Source: RU20A sp042610495 (GTDB lineage: Bacteria > Pseudomonadota > Alphaproteobacteria > Rhizobiales > Rhizobiaceae). Taken from it: a stretch of DNA of 64,000 nt. The translations under genes and the position numbers were made by a program. The stretch covers positions 620,001-684,000 of the forward strand of contig NZ_JBHGAP010000001.1 in NCBI RefSeq assembly GCF_042610495.1. The letters are read 5' to 3'. The notes under the pieces were generated by a model. It was not told where the DNA came from, did no database searches, and saw only the letters and a list, made by a program, of their open reading frames with translations. Positions 17,154 through 25,355 of this stretch are shown one piece after another. How positions within the stretch are numbered: the stretch's first letter is position 1; each line of letters starts with the position of its first letter.

Positions 17154-18362
17154 ATGATCGGGGGCAGGGCTCCTGAGAGGGTGTCGATCGGTCACATGAC
17201 GGAACCACGGCTTTACATGGACTGGAACGCAACCGCGCCGCTCGACCCGGCTGCGCGCGATGCCGTGCTGTCGGCCCTTTCCCTTCCGGGCAATGCCTCC
17301 TCCGTTCATCGCGAGGGCCGTGCCGCCCGTGCCGTCATTGAAACCGCGCGCCGCGACGTGGCCGCGCTCGTCGGCACAAAGCCGGCCCATGTGGTCTTCA
17401 CCAGCGGCGCGACAGAAGCCTCCAGCCTCGCCCTGTCGCCTGTGCTGCGGATGGGCCGGGCACCGCTTGCCGTCAGTCACCTCTATGTGTCCGCCATCGA
17501 ACATCCGGCGATCCGCGCCGGTGGCCGTTTTCCGGCAGACCGGGTAACGGAAATTCCGGTGACGCCGGCGGGTGTGGTGGATCTCGACGCACTGTCGGCT
17601 CTTCTTTTGGCTCATGATACCGCCGCTGGCCTGCCGATGGTGGCGGTGATGCTCGCCAACAATGAGAGCGGCATCGTTCAGCCTGTCGCGGAGGTCGCCG
17701 AGATCGTCCGCAGGGCAGGCGGCGTTTTTGTCGTGGATGCGGTGCAGGCAGCGGGGCGCCTGCCGCTGTCGCTGGCTGCGATCGGCTGCGATTTCCTCAT
17801 TCTGTCGTCCCACAAGATCGGCGGCCCGAAAGGGGCTGGAGCCCTCGTCTCGGCCGGTGAGGTGATGATGCCGCCGCCGCTGGTGACGGGCGGCGGTCAG
17901 GAGAAGGGCCATCGCTCCGGTACGGAGAATGTCGCCGCTATCGCCGGATTCGGCGCGGCCGCACGGATGGCTGCGGAAAACCTCGAGGCGCGCAATGCCG
18001 CCATCGCCGCTCGCCGGGATGGGATCGAGGCCGGAATGCGACGTCTGGCGCCGGATGTCATCATTCATGGCGTCGATGGTCCGCGGCTTGCCAACACGAG
18101 TTTCTTCACGTTGCCGGGCCTGCCGGCTGAGACGGGCCAGATTGCCTTCGATCTCGAAGGGGTCGCGCTATCGGCCGGTTCGGCCTGCTCTTCTGGCAAG
18201 GTGGGCGAGAGCCACGTGCTGGTTGCCATGGGCCAGGATGCCCGGCGCGGCGCGCTTCGGCTGTCGATCGGTACCACGACGTCCGATGCGGATGCCGAGC
18301 GCTTTCTGGCCGTCTTCGGGAAAATCGCTGCAAGGCGCAGAAAGACGGATGCGGCCGCCTGA
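17154..18362 (+). CDS. Class I (NifS/IscS-like) cysteine desulfurase heading the SUF operon
   Basis: The protein is 402 aa from ATG 17154, or 388 aa from ATG 17196. It is a PLP enzyme that takes sulfur from cysteine. The fold begins RLYMDWNATAPLDPAARDAV, the PLP-Lys is in SSHKIGGPKG, and the catalytic loop is the class I type SAGSACSSGKVGESHVL. It differs clearly from the class II SufS encoded later in the same operon; rhizobial SUF operons commonly open with such a gene (often named sufS2). ATG 17154 has AAGGA 10 bases upstream, but family similarity starts close to 17196, so the true start is uncertain. The promoter region carries candidate iron-control boxes. Confidence 0.92.
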   Translation: MIGGRAPERVSIGHMTEPRLYMDWNATAPLDPAARDAVLSALSLPGNASSVHREGRAARAVIETARRDVAALVGTKPAHVVFTSGATEASSLALSPVLRMGRAPLAVSHLYVSAIEHPAIRAGGRFPADRVTEIPVTPAGVVDLDALSALLLAHDTAAGLPMVAVMLANNESGIVQPVAEVAEIVRRAGGVFVVDAVQAAGRLPLSLAAIGCDFLILSSHKIGGPKGAGALVSAGEVMMPPPLVTGGGQEKGHRSGTENVAAIAGFGAAARMAAENLEARNAAIAARRDGIEAGMRRLAPDVIIHGVDGPRLANTSFFTLPGLPAETGQIAFDLEGVALSAGSACSSGKVGESHVLVAMGQDARRGALRLSIGTTTSDADAERFLAVFGKIAARRRKTDAAA

Positions 18363-18473
18363 GCGGCAAAGAACCTGCGGAAATGCAATTTTCCGCTTGG
18401 CAAAAGGGGTGAATCCATCCTTTTAACCACTACATGAGCGATACGCCGTGAAAGACGTATCGAACGACAAGCT

Positions 18474-18492
18474 GCCGGACCTTTTCTCCGGC
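18474..18492 (+). other. Intercistronic hairpin before sufB
   Basis: GCCGGA (18474-18479) and TCCGGC (18487-18492) form a perfect 6-bp stem with loop CCTTTTC, ending 16 bases before the sufB ATG. No T-run follows, so it is probably an mRNA processing, stability or translation element, not a terminator. Similar hairpins precede sufS and sufA. Confidence 0.45.
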
Positions 18493-18508
18493 AAGATTGG
18501 AGACCGAC

Positions 18509-19978
18509 ATGCCTGCCGTGCAGGAAACGATCGACCAGGTCCGCCAGATTGACGTGGACCAGTACAAATACGGTTTCGAGACCACCATCGAAATGGACAA
18601 GGCGCCCAAGGGCCTGTCCGAAGAGATCATCCGCTTCATCTCCGCCAAGAAGCAGGAGCCGGACTGGATGCTCGAATGGCGCCTCGACGCCTATCGCCGC
18701 TGGCTCACCATGGACGAGCCGGACTGGGCGCGCGTCGATTATCCGAAGATCGACTTCAACGATCTCTACTACTATGCCGCACCGAAGAACCAGAGCGGCC
18801 CGAAGTCGCTTGACGAGGTCGATCCCGAGCTGCTGCGCACCTATGAGAAGCTCGGCATTCCCTTGCGCGAACAGGAAATCCTGGCGGGCGTGAAGACCTC
18901 GAAGATCGCCGTCGATGCCGTGTTCGACAGCGTCTCCGTCGTCACCACCTTCAAGGAGGAGCTGAAGAAGGCCGGCGTGATCTTCATGTCGATCTCCGAA
19001 GCCATCCGCGAGCATCCGGAACTGGTGAAGAAGTATCTCGGCTCGGTGGTCCCGCCGACGGACAATTATTACGCGACGCTGAACTGCGCCGTCTTCACCG
19101 ACGGCTCCTTCGTCTTCGTTCCCAAGGGCGTGCGCTGCCCGATGGAATTGTCGACCTATTTCCGCATCAACGAGAAGAACACCGGCCAGTTCGAGCGTAC
19201 GCTGATCATCGCCGAAGACGGCGCCTACGTCTCCTATCTCGAAGGTTGCACGGCACCGCAGCGCGACGAGAACCAACTGCACGCCGCCGTGGTGGAGCTT
19301 GTGGCGCTCGATGATGCCGAGATCAAGTATTCCACCGTCCAGAACTGGTATCCGGGCGACAAGGAAGGCAAGGGCGGCATCTACAACTTCGTCACCAAGC
19401 GCGGTGATTGCCGCGGTGCGCGCTCCAAGATCTCTTGGACGCAGGTCGAGACCGGTTCGGCCATTACCTGGAAATATCCGAGCTGCATTCTGCGCGGCGA
19501 CGACAGCCGCGGCGAGTTCTACTCGATTGCCGTGTCGAACGGCCATCAGCAGATCGACTCCGGGACCAAGATGATCCATCTCGGCAAGAACACGTCGAGC
19601 CGCATCATCTCCAAGGGCATCTCGGCGGGCTTCTCGTCGAACACCTATCGCGGCCAGGTCTCGGCCCACCGCAAGGCGACGAATGCCCGCAACTTCACCC
19701 AGTGCGACTCGCTGCTGATCGGCGACAAGTGCGGCGCCCACACGGTGCCATACATCGAGGCGAAGAACTCGACCTGCCAGTTCGAGCACGAAGCCACCAC
19801 ATCGAAGATCTCCGAAGATCAGCTCTTCTACTGCCTCCAGCGCGGCATCCCGGAAGAAGCGGCCATCGCCCTCATCGTCAACGGCTTCGTCAAGGAAGTC
19901 ATCCAGGAACTGCCGATGGAATTTGCGGTCGAAGCGCAGAAGCTGATCGGGATCTCGCTGGAAGGGTCGGTCGGCTGA
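18509..19978 (+). CDS. sufB: Fe-S cluster assembly scaffold protein SufB
   Basis: The 489-aa protein is part of the SufBC2D complex that builds Fe-S clusters and passes them to carriers. Family marks include FSDVNDLYYY-like FNDLYYYAAP, VPKGVRCPMELSTYFRI, the beta-helix core with EGCTAP, KRGDCRGARSKISWTQVETGSAITWKYPS, and the conserved C-terminal QCDSLLIGDKCGAHTVP containing the putative cluster/sulfur Cys. The ATG at 18509 follows GGAG by 7 bases. Its TGA stop overlaps the ATG of the next gene, an MNT nucleotidyltransferase, which interrupts the usual sufB-sufC order. Confidence 0.97.
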   Translation: MPAVQETIDQVRQIDVDQYKYGFETTIEMDKAPKGLSEEIIRFISAKKQEPDWMLEWRLDAYRRWLTMDEPDWARVDYPKIDFNDLYYYAAPKNQSGPKSLDEVDPELLRTYEKLGIPLREQEILAGVKTSKIAVDAVFDSVSVVTTFKEELKKAGVIFMSISEAIREHPELVKKYLGSVVPPTDNYYATLNCAVFTDGSFVFVPKGVRCPMELSTYFRINEKNTGQFERTLIIAEDGAYVSYLEGCTAPQRDENQLHAAVVELVALDDAEIKYSTVQNWYPGDKEGKGGIYNFVTKRGDCRGARSKISWTQVETGSAITWKYPSCILRGDDSRGEFYSIAVSNGHQQIDSGTKMIHLGKNTSSRIISKGISAGFSSNTYRGQVSAHRKATNARNFTQCDSLLIGDKCGAHTVPYIEAKNSTCQFEHEATTSKISEDQLFYCLQRGIPEEAAIALIVNGFVKEVIQELPMEFAVEAQKLIGISLEGSVG

Positions 19979-20361
19979 TGGCATCGCTCTCCCACCCTGT
20001 TCAGCCTGCCGTCCGGGCGAACTTCGGTTCGCTCGGCAGCGAAGAGGCTGCGCTGGCGGACATTGTCCACCGGCTGGTGGGAGCGCTCGACCCCCAGATG
20101 ATCTGGCTGTTCGGCAGCCGCGCGCGCGGCGGGGCGAGGCCCGATAGCGATTTCGACATCCTCGTCGTGGCGCGCGAAAACGGTGCTTTCGACGGGGATG
20201 ACTACGACAAGGTCTATGCGCCGCTGAAGGGCACGGGAATCGGTGCGGATATCGTGCCGTGCGATCTCGATGTCTTTCACGCAAGCCTCGGGCTCAAGAC
20301 CTCTTTCGTGCGTCAGGTGGTCGATCATGGACGCCTTCTCTATGGAGATGTGCCGGCATGA
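19978..20361 (+). CDS. MNT-type nucleotidyltransferase domain protein (paired with HEPN)
   Basis: This 127-aa minimal nucleotidyltransferase carries the family motif GSRARGGARPDSDFDIL (Gly46-Ser47, Asp58, Asp60) and a plausible third acidic residue in GADIVPCD (Asp91), so the active site looks intact. Such MNT proteins pair with HEPN partners, and some MNT/HEPN pairs are toxin-antitoxin systems in which MNT AMPylates the HEPN toxin. The ATG overlaps the sufB stop (TGATG), and its own stop overlaps the HEPN ATG, so both are translationally coupled into the SUF operon. The function within SUF is not known. Confidence 0.88.
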   Translation: MASLSHPVQPAVRANFGSLGSEEAALADIVHRLVGALDPQMIWLFGSRARGGARPDSDFDILVVARENGAFDGDDYDKVYAPLKGTGIGADIVPCDLDVFHASLGLKTSFVRQVVDHGRLLYGDVPA

Positions 20362-20771
20362 CGCCCGAGGAACTGCGGCACCAGCGCATCCGCGCCTTCC
20401 GCCAATTGGCACAGGAAGAGTTTGAGGTCGCGCTGGAAATTAAAGTGAAGCACCGGCGTCAGGCTGCCTACTTCCTGCAGCAGTCGGTGGAAAAGCTGTT
20501 GCGCGGGGTACTGGAAGTGGCGGGGATACCTGCCGGTCCCATGCACAACATCCGTGCGCTGGCCGAACTTCTCGGCAAGGACCACGTCCTGTTCGAGACA
20601 TTTGTCGAGCTGGATGAGTTGTCGCCGGCTGCGACGCGTTTTCGCTATCCAAGCCCGAAAGGGACAGTGGCGGATTTTGACGAGACGAAATTTGACGCCC
20701 TGGTCCCGAAGATCGAGGCGCTGATGAAAGAGGCGGGGACGTTGATGGACGACTGTCTCGCAGGACATTGA
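20358..20771 (+). CDS. HEPN domain protein
   Basis: The 137-aa all-helical protein has the HEPN pattern KHRRQAAYFLQQSVEKLLRGVLEVAG and HNIRALAELL, and ends with the ATRFRYPSP segment seen in many HEPN proteins adjacent to MNT genes. I see no R-x(4-6)-H catalytic motif of RNase HEPN toxins, so it may be a non-nuclease member acting as substrate or partner for the MNT protein. The ATG at 20358 overlaps the MNT stop by four bases. Between it and sufC are 74 bases with no further gene. Confidence 0.87.
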   Translation: MTPEELRHQRIRAFRQLAQEEFEVALEIKVKHRRQAAYFLQQSVEKLLRGVLEVAGIPAGPMHNIRALAELLGKDHVLFETFVELDELSPAATRFRYPSPKGTVADFDETKFDALVPKIEALMKEAGTLMDDCLAGH

Positions 20772-20845
20772 CGGTGAGGCGCAAGTCTCCCGTATGACGA
20801 TCAAACAGGCGGCCCTTGAACCGCCCCATGCTCAGGAACACCACC

Positions 20846-21601
20846 ATGCTTGAAATCAAGAACCTTCATGCCAAGATCGCCGACACCGAGACGGAGATCA
20901 TCCGTGGCCTGAACCTCACCGTGAAGGCCGGCGAAGTCGCTGCCATCATGGGCCCGAACGGCTCCGGCAAGTCGACGCTCTCCTACATCCTGTCGGGCCG
21001 CGAAGACTATGAGGTCACCTCCGGCGACATTCTCTACAACGGCGAGAGCATTCTCGAGCTGGATCCGGCCGAGCGCGCCGCAAAGGGTATCTTCCTGGCC
21101 TTCCAATATCCGGTCGAAATCCCCGGCGTTGCCACCATGCAGTTCCTGAAGGTGGCGATGAACGAGCAGCGCAAGGCGCGCGGCGAGGACGAGCTGACGA
21201 CGCCGGACTTCATGCGCCGCGTCAAGGAAGCCGCCGGCGGCCTGCAGATCGATCCCGCCATGCTGAAGCGTCCGCTCAACGTCGGCTTCTCCGGCGGCGA
21301 GAAGAAGCGCGCCGAAATCCTGCAGATGGCGCTCCTGGAACCGAAGCTCTGCGTGCTCGACGAAACCGACTCCGGCCTCGATATCGACGCGCTGAAGATC
21401 GTCGCCGACGGCGTGAACGCGCTGCGCTCGCCCGATCGCGCCACCATCGTCATCACCCACTACCAGCGCCTGCTGGACTACATCGTGCCGGATACGGTCC
21501 ATGTTCTCTACAAGGGCCAGGTCATCAAGTCCGGCGACAAGACGCTCGCCCATGAGCTTGAGGCCAATGGCTATGCCGACATCATCGGTGCGGCCGCCTG
21601 A
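20846..21601 (+). CDS. sufC: Fe-S cluster assembly ATPase SufC
   Basis: The 251-aa ABC-type ATPase energises the SufBCD scaffold in the cytoplasm. Walker A is GPNGSGKST (residues 36-44), the ABC signature is FSGGEKKRAEILQ, and Walker B is CVLDETDSGLD. Start ATG 20846 (MLEIKNLHAK) matches family length and has AGGAAC upstream; a TTG at 20816 would add ten non-conserved residues. sufD follows after 24 bases. Confidence 0.97.
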   Translation: MLEIKNLHAKIADTETEIIRGLNLTVKAGEVAAIMGPNGSGKSTLSYILSGREDYEVTSGDILYNGESILELDPAERAAKGIFLAFQYPVEIPGVATMQFLKVAMNEQRKARGEDELTTPDFMRRVKEAAGGLQIDPAMLKRPLNVGFSGGEKKRAEILQMALLEPKLCVLDETDSGLDIDALKIVADGVNALRSPDRATIVITHYQRLLDYIVPDTVHVLYKGQVIKSGDKTLAHELEANGYADIIGAAA

Positions 21602-21625
21602 TCGGGTGGGGGAAGGATTGATCCG

Positions 21626-22903
21626 ATGAATGTTCATGCTCCCATCACGCTGACGGTCGCCGAACAGGCGCTGCTGGATGCGTTCGATGCGGCCGCCGGC
21701 GAACTGCCGGGCGATGCCGCCGTCATCTCCGCCCGCGACCGGCTGCTGCATGCCGTGCGTGTCGAAGGCCTGCCGACCCGCCGCGTCGAGGCCTGGCACT
21801 ATACGGACCTGCGCGCGCTGCTGCGTGCCGTGCCGGCCGTCGATCCGGCGGCGTCCACCAGAACGGTGGCGCCGCTTGTCGATGGTGCGCATGTGCTGTC
21901 GATCCTCGACGGCAAGGCAAGCATCAAGGGCGCCCCGAAGGGCGTTGCCGTCGCCTCCTATGGTGCCGCGCTCGAGGACGGCAGCGCCGCATCCGATCTT
22001 GCCGACCGCGGCAGGGACGATGCGATCGGCCGCCTCAACGGTGCCTTCGTCAAGGACGGCCTCTCGCTCACCATCGGCAGCGACGCAGACCTTGAGAATC
22101 CGATCGAGGTGCAGGTGGTTCAGGCACGCGGCCAGAGCCATGCGCGCCTGCCGGTCCGCGTCGATGAGGGCGTTACGGCAACCCTGATCGAACGGCACGT
22201 GTCCAGCGATACAGCGCCGAGCCTGGTCACCGCGGTCACCGATCTCACGGTCGGCAAGGGCGCCGATGTCACCTATGTCATCGTGCAGCAGCAGGGGGAG
22301 GCCGACAGCCATCTCGGCCAGATCCGTTTCACGATCGGCGAAGAGGCCAAGCTGACGCTCTTCGTCATCAATGCCGGCGGCAAGCTGGTGCGCCAGGAAA
22401 TCCATGGCGCCGTCGTGGGCGAGGGTGCCGATCTCACCTTGCGCGCCGTCAACCTCATGGGCGGCGAGACGCACACCGACGTGACCTTCACAATGGGCCA
22501 CGACGTGCCGAACACGACCTCGACGGAGATCATCCGCAACGTGCTGTTCGATCGCGCCCGCGGTGTCTTCCAGGGCCAGATCCGGGTTGCGCCGGATGCC
22601 CAGAAGACCGATGCGAAGATGGCGTGCAACACGCTGCTGCTCTCCGACGATGCCGATCTCTCGGCCAAGCCGGAGCTGGAGATCTTCGCTGACGACGTGC
22701 AGTGCGGCCATGGCGCCACGGTTGCCGATATCGATCCCACGCAGTTCTACTACCTGCAGGCTCGCGGCATTCCGGCCCCCAAGGCGCGCGCCCTGCTGAT
22801 CAAGGCCTTCGTGGCCGAGGTCGTGGAAGAACTGGACGACGAGCCGCTGGTGGAGGCGCTGGAAGGCGTCATCGAAACCTGGCTCGACCGGCATTCGATC
22901 TGA
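21626..22903 (+). CDS. sufD: Fe-S cluster assembly protein SufD
   Basis: The 425-aa protein is the SufB paralogue completing the SufBC2D scaffold. It has the SufD N-terminal helical region with RRVEAWHYTDLRALL, a central right-handed beta-helix (for example VNLMGGETHTDVTFTMGHDVPNTTSTEII), and the C-terminal ADDVQCGHGATVADIDPTQFYYLQARGIP motif with the conserved Cys and His. Length is normal. It is spaced 24 bases from sufC and followed by a strong hairpin before sufS. Confidence 0.96.
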   Translation: MNVHAPITLTVAEQALLDAFDAAAGELPGDAAVISARDRLLHAVRVEGLPTRRVEAWHYTDLRALLRAVPAVDPAASTRTVAPLVDGAHVLSILDGKASIKGAPKGVAVASYGAALEDGSAASDLADRGRDDAIGRLNGAFVKDGLSLTIGSDADLENPIEVQVVQARGQSHARLPVRVDEGVTATLIERHVSSDTAPSLVTAVTDLTVGKGADVTYVIVQQQGEADSHLGQIRFTIGEEAKLTLFVINAGGKLVRQEIHGAVVGEGADLTLRAVNLMGGETHTDVTFTMGHDVPNTTSTEIIRNVLFDRARGVFQGQIRVAPDAQKTDAKMACNTLLLSDDADLSAKPELEIFADDVQCGHGATVADIDPTQFYYLQARGIPAPKARALLIKAFVAEVVEELDDEPLVEALEGVIETWLDRHSI

Positions 22904-22924
22904 CACGCGAAAAACGACGAGGAT

Positions 22925-22951
22925 GACCGGCCCGCCTTTCAGGGGCCGGTC
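22925..22951 (+). other. Strong intercistronic hairpin between sufD and sufS
   Basis: GACCGGCCC (22925-22933) pairs perfectly with GGGCCGGTC (22943-22951) around the 9-base loop GCCTTTCAG. There is no T-run, so it may be a processing site, an mRNA stabiliser or a partial attenuator that lowers sufS expression relative to sufBCD. Confidence 0.5.
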
Positions 22952-23012
22952 CCGTGATTGAACGAGCCGCGCGGGCGACCCGCAATTCCGGCTCCGGCCA
23001 AGGTGATCCGCA

Positions 23013-24272
23013 ATGACCGGCATTCATCCCGCACAGCCCGGCGCCGCCCCGGCAGCCTATGACGTGGAGGCGATCCGCAAGGATTTCCCGATCCTGTCGC
23101 GCAGCGTCTACGGCAAGCCGCTGGTTTATCTCGACAACGGCGCGTCTGCCCAGAAGCCGCAGGTGGTGATCGACGCCGTCGCCCATGCCTATTCCAACGA
23201 ATATGCCAATGTGCACCGCGGCCTGCATTTCCTCTCGAATGCGGCGACCGACGCCTACGAGGCAGCCCGCGAGAAGGTGCGCCGTTTCCTCAATGCCGGC
23301 TCCGTGGACGAGATCATTTTCACGAAATCCTCGACCGAGGCGATCAACACGGTCGCCTATGGCTACGGCATGCCGAAGCTTGGACCCGATGACGAGATCG
23401 TCATCTCGATCATGGAGCACCACTCCAACATCGTGCCCTGGCATTTCATCCGCGAGCGGCAGGGCGCCAAGATTGTCTGGGCGCCGGTGGACGATCAGGG
23501 TGCCTTTCATATCGATGATTTCGTCAAGTGCCTGAGCGACAAGACCAAGCTGATCGCGATCACCCACATGTCGAACGCGCTTGGCACTATCGTTCCGGTC
23601 AAGGAGATCTGCCGCATCGCCCGGGAGCGCGGCATTCCGGTGCTGGTCGATGGCTCGCAGGGCGCCGTGCATCTGCCCGTTGATGTCAGGGACATCGACT
23701 GCGACTGGTATGTGATGACCGGTCACAAGCTGTACGGCCCCTCCGGCATCGGCGTTCTCTATGGCAAGATGGATCGCCTGAAGGAGATGCGCCCCTTCAT
23801 GGGCGGTGGCGAGATGATCATCGATGTCTCCGAGGACGGCGTCACCTACAACGACCCGCCGCACCGCTTCGAGGCCGGCACGCCGCCCATCGTACAGGCG
23901 ATCGGTCTCGGCTATGCGCTTGATTACATGGACGGGATCGGCCGTGCCGCTATCGCCGCCCACGAGGCGGATCTGGCCCGCTACGCGGCCGAGCAGCTGG
24001 CCGGCGTGAAGGCACTGCGCGTCTTCGGCACGGCGCCGGACAAGGGCTCGATCTTCTCCTTCGAGATCGAGGGCATTCATGCCCATGACGTCTCGATGGT
24101 CATCGACCGCGCCGGCATTGCCGTTCGCGCCGGAACCCATTGCGCCCAGCCGCTCTTGAAACGCTTCGGCGTCACCTCCACATGCCGCGCGAGTTTCGGC
24201 CTCTACAACACGCGCGCCGAAGTCGATAGTCTGGTCGCGGCGCTGGAACATGCCCGCCGCTTCTTTTCCTGA
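23013..24272 (+). CDS. sufS: Class II cysteine desulfurase SufS
   Basis: The 419-aa PLP enzyme supplies sulfur for cluster assembly. Marks are FPILSRSVYGKPLVYLDNGA, the PLP-binding Lys in MTGHKLYGPSGIGVLYG, and the class II catalytic cysteine in VRAGTHCAQPLL. It is a second, different desulfurase in the same operon as the class I enzyme at 17154. No SufE or SufU partner gene is seen next to it. The ATG at 23013 follows GGTGATCCGCA, a weak ribosome-binding site; the upstream hairpin lies 61 bases before it. The DUF59 gene follows after 10 bases. Confidence 0.96.
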   Translation: MTGIHPAQPGAAPAAYDVEAIRKDFPILSRSVYGKPLVYLDNGASAQKPQVVIDAVAHAYSNEYANVHRGLHFLSNAATDAYEAAREKVRRFLNAGSVDEIIFTKSSTEAINTVAYGYGMPKLGPDDEIVISIMEHHSNIVPWHFIRERQGAKIVWAPVDDQGAFHIDDFVKCLSDKTKLIAITHMSNALGTIVPVKEICRIARERGIPVLVDGSQGAVHLPVDVRDIDCDWYVMTGHKLYGPSGIGVLYGKMDRLKEMRPFMGGGEMIIDVSEDGVTYNDPPHRFEAGTPPIVQAIGLGYALDYMDGIGRAAIAAHEADLARYAAEQLAGVKALRVFGTAPDKGSIFSFEIEGIHAHDVSMVIDRAGIAVRAGTHCAQPLLKRFGVTSTCRASFGLYNTRAEVDSLVAALEHARRFFS

Positions 24273-24282
24273 GGAATGCCCG

Positions 24283-24663
24283 ATGAGCCTTGAATCCACC
24301 GAAGAGAAGATCGACGTGCGCGACGGCATCGTCCATTCCGCCATTCCGGCCGAGGAACTGGCCCGCCTGTCGGACGATATCATCGCCGCGCTGAAGACGG
24401 TCTACGACCCCGAAATCCCCGCCGACATTTTCGAGCTTGGCCTGATCTACAAGATCGATATCGAGGACGACCGTCTGGTCAAGATCGACATGACGCTGAC
24501 CGCGCCGGGCTGCCCGGTCGCCGGCGAGATGCCGGGCTGGGTCGAGAATGCCGTGGGCGCCGTCGAAGGCGTATCCGGCGTCGAGGTTGCCATGACCTTC
24601 GATCCGCCGTGGACGCCCGACCGCATGTCCGAAGAGGCACAGGTCGCCGTCGGCTGGTATTGA
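24283..24663 (+). CDS. SUF-associated DUF59/MIP18 family protein (SufT-like)
   Basis: The 126-aa cytosolic protein matches the DUF59 (MIP18/PaaD) family: ALKTVYDPEIPADIFELGLIYKIDI and the conserved cysteine in LTAPGCPVAGEMPGWV, then MTFDPPWTPDRMSEEAQ. Such proteins, called SufT or SufX in SUF operons, help mature Fe-S proteins. The ATG at 24283 follows GAGGAA, just after the sufS stop. Confidence 0.92.
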   Translation: MSLESTEEKIDVRDGIVHSAIPAEELARLSDDIIAALKTVYDPEIPADIFELGLIYKIDIEDDRLVKIDMTLTAPGCPVAGEMPGWVENAVGAVEGVSGVEVAMTFDPPWTPDRMSEEAQVAVGWY

Positions 24664-24759
24664 GCCGGCAAGCCATTGAAGCATTAACGATCCGCCATTA
24701 CCTTAGGGATGGTGAGGTGCTTCGCGGCGCATAGAAGTTGCGAAGCCCATGACGGAACC

Positions 24760-24778
24760 GCCGGGCCTTGAACCCGGC
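24760..24778 (+). other. Intercistronic hairpin before sufA
   Basis: GCCGGG (24760-24765) and CCCGGC (24773-24778) form a perfect stem with loop CCTTGAA, ending 20 bases before the sufA start and next to its AAGGAGA ribosome-binding site. It resembles the hairpins before sufB and sufS. Confidence 0.45.
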
Positions 24779-24798
24779 CGGCGAAGGAGAAGAGGCAG

Positions 24799-25197
24799 AT
24801 GGCCTTTGCAGTGATGAGCCTGACGGAAGCGGCCGCGAGCCGGGTGCGGGAGATCGTTGAGAATGCCGGCGGCGATGCGCGCGGCATTCGGGTCGGCATC
24901 AAGAAGGGCGGTTGCGCCGGCATGGAATATGCCGTCGATCTTGTGACCGACGCTGCTGTGAAGGGCGACCTTGTGGAGCGCGACGGTGCCAAGGTCTGGG
25001 TGGCACCGGAAGCCGTGCTTTATCTGCTCGGCACCGAGATGGACTTCGAGGTGACGACGCTTCGCTCGGGCTTCACCTTCCACAATCCGAACCAGACATC
25101 GGCCTGCGGTTGCGGCGAGTCTGTCGAACTGAAGCCGGCCGACCTTGCCGCCCTGGCGGCTCAGGGCAACCCGGTTGTCCCGGCTGCCGGCACCTGA
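24799..25197 (+). CDS. sufA: A-type Fe-S carrier protein SufA/IscA family
   Basis: The 132-aa protein is an A-type carrier that holds and transfers Fe-S clusters or iron. The three family cysteines are visible, one in IKKGGCAGMEYAVD and two in SACGCGES. The short tail after the motif (about 20 residues, SVELKPADLAAL) is longer than in E. coli SufA. A strong AAGGAGAAGAGG ribosome-binding site precedes ATG 24799. It is the last gene of the SUF operon, about 135 bases after the DUF59 gene. Confidence 0.95.
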   Translation: MAFAVMSLTEAAASRVREIVENAGGDARGIRVGIKKGGCAGMEYAVDLVTDAAVKGDLVERDGAKVWVAPEAVLYLLGTEMDFEVTTLRSGFTFHNPNQTSACGCGESVELKPADLAALAAQGNPVVPAAGT

Positions 25198-25355
25198 GGG
25201 CGCGCCCTGCACGGTCATCAGCCTAGCTAGAATTGACGATTGCACAGACCGTAACTGCGGGCGAACGCCCGGATGGCGCGAAATCTGGTTGCGCGCCGTT
25301 TGCAACAGGCCCGGCACCGTTTATAGGGAATTGGCGTCCCATCCTGGTGTCTTTG

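Noticed and set aside
18065..20284. Long minus-strand frame (about 740 codons) opposite sufB and the class I desulfurase
   Set aside because: It is an antisense shadow of well-supported genes; composition is Arg/Asp-rich and no motif is seen.
19978..20771. Classic RNase-type HEPN toxin with MNT antitoxin
   Set aside because: The HEPN sequence has no R-x(4-6)-H motif, so a ribonuclease toxin is not supported, although the pair itself is real.
20801..23023. Long minus-strand frame opposite sufC and sufD
   Set aside because: The two genes on the plus strand have full family motifs, so this frame is a codon-bias artefact.
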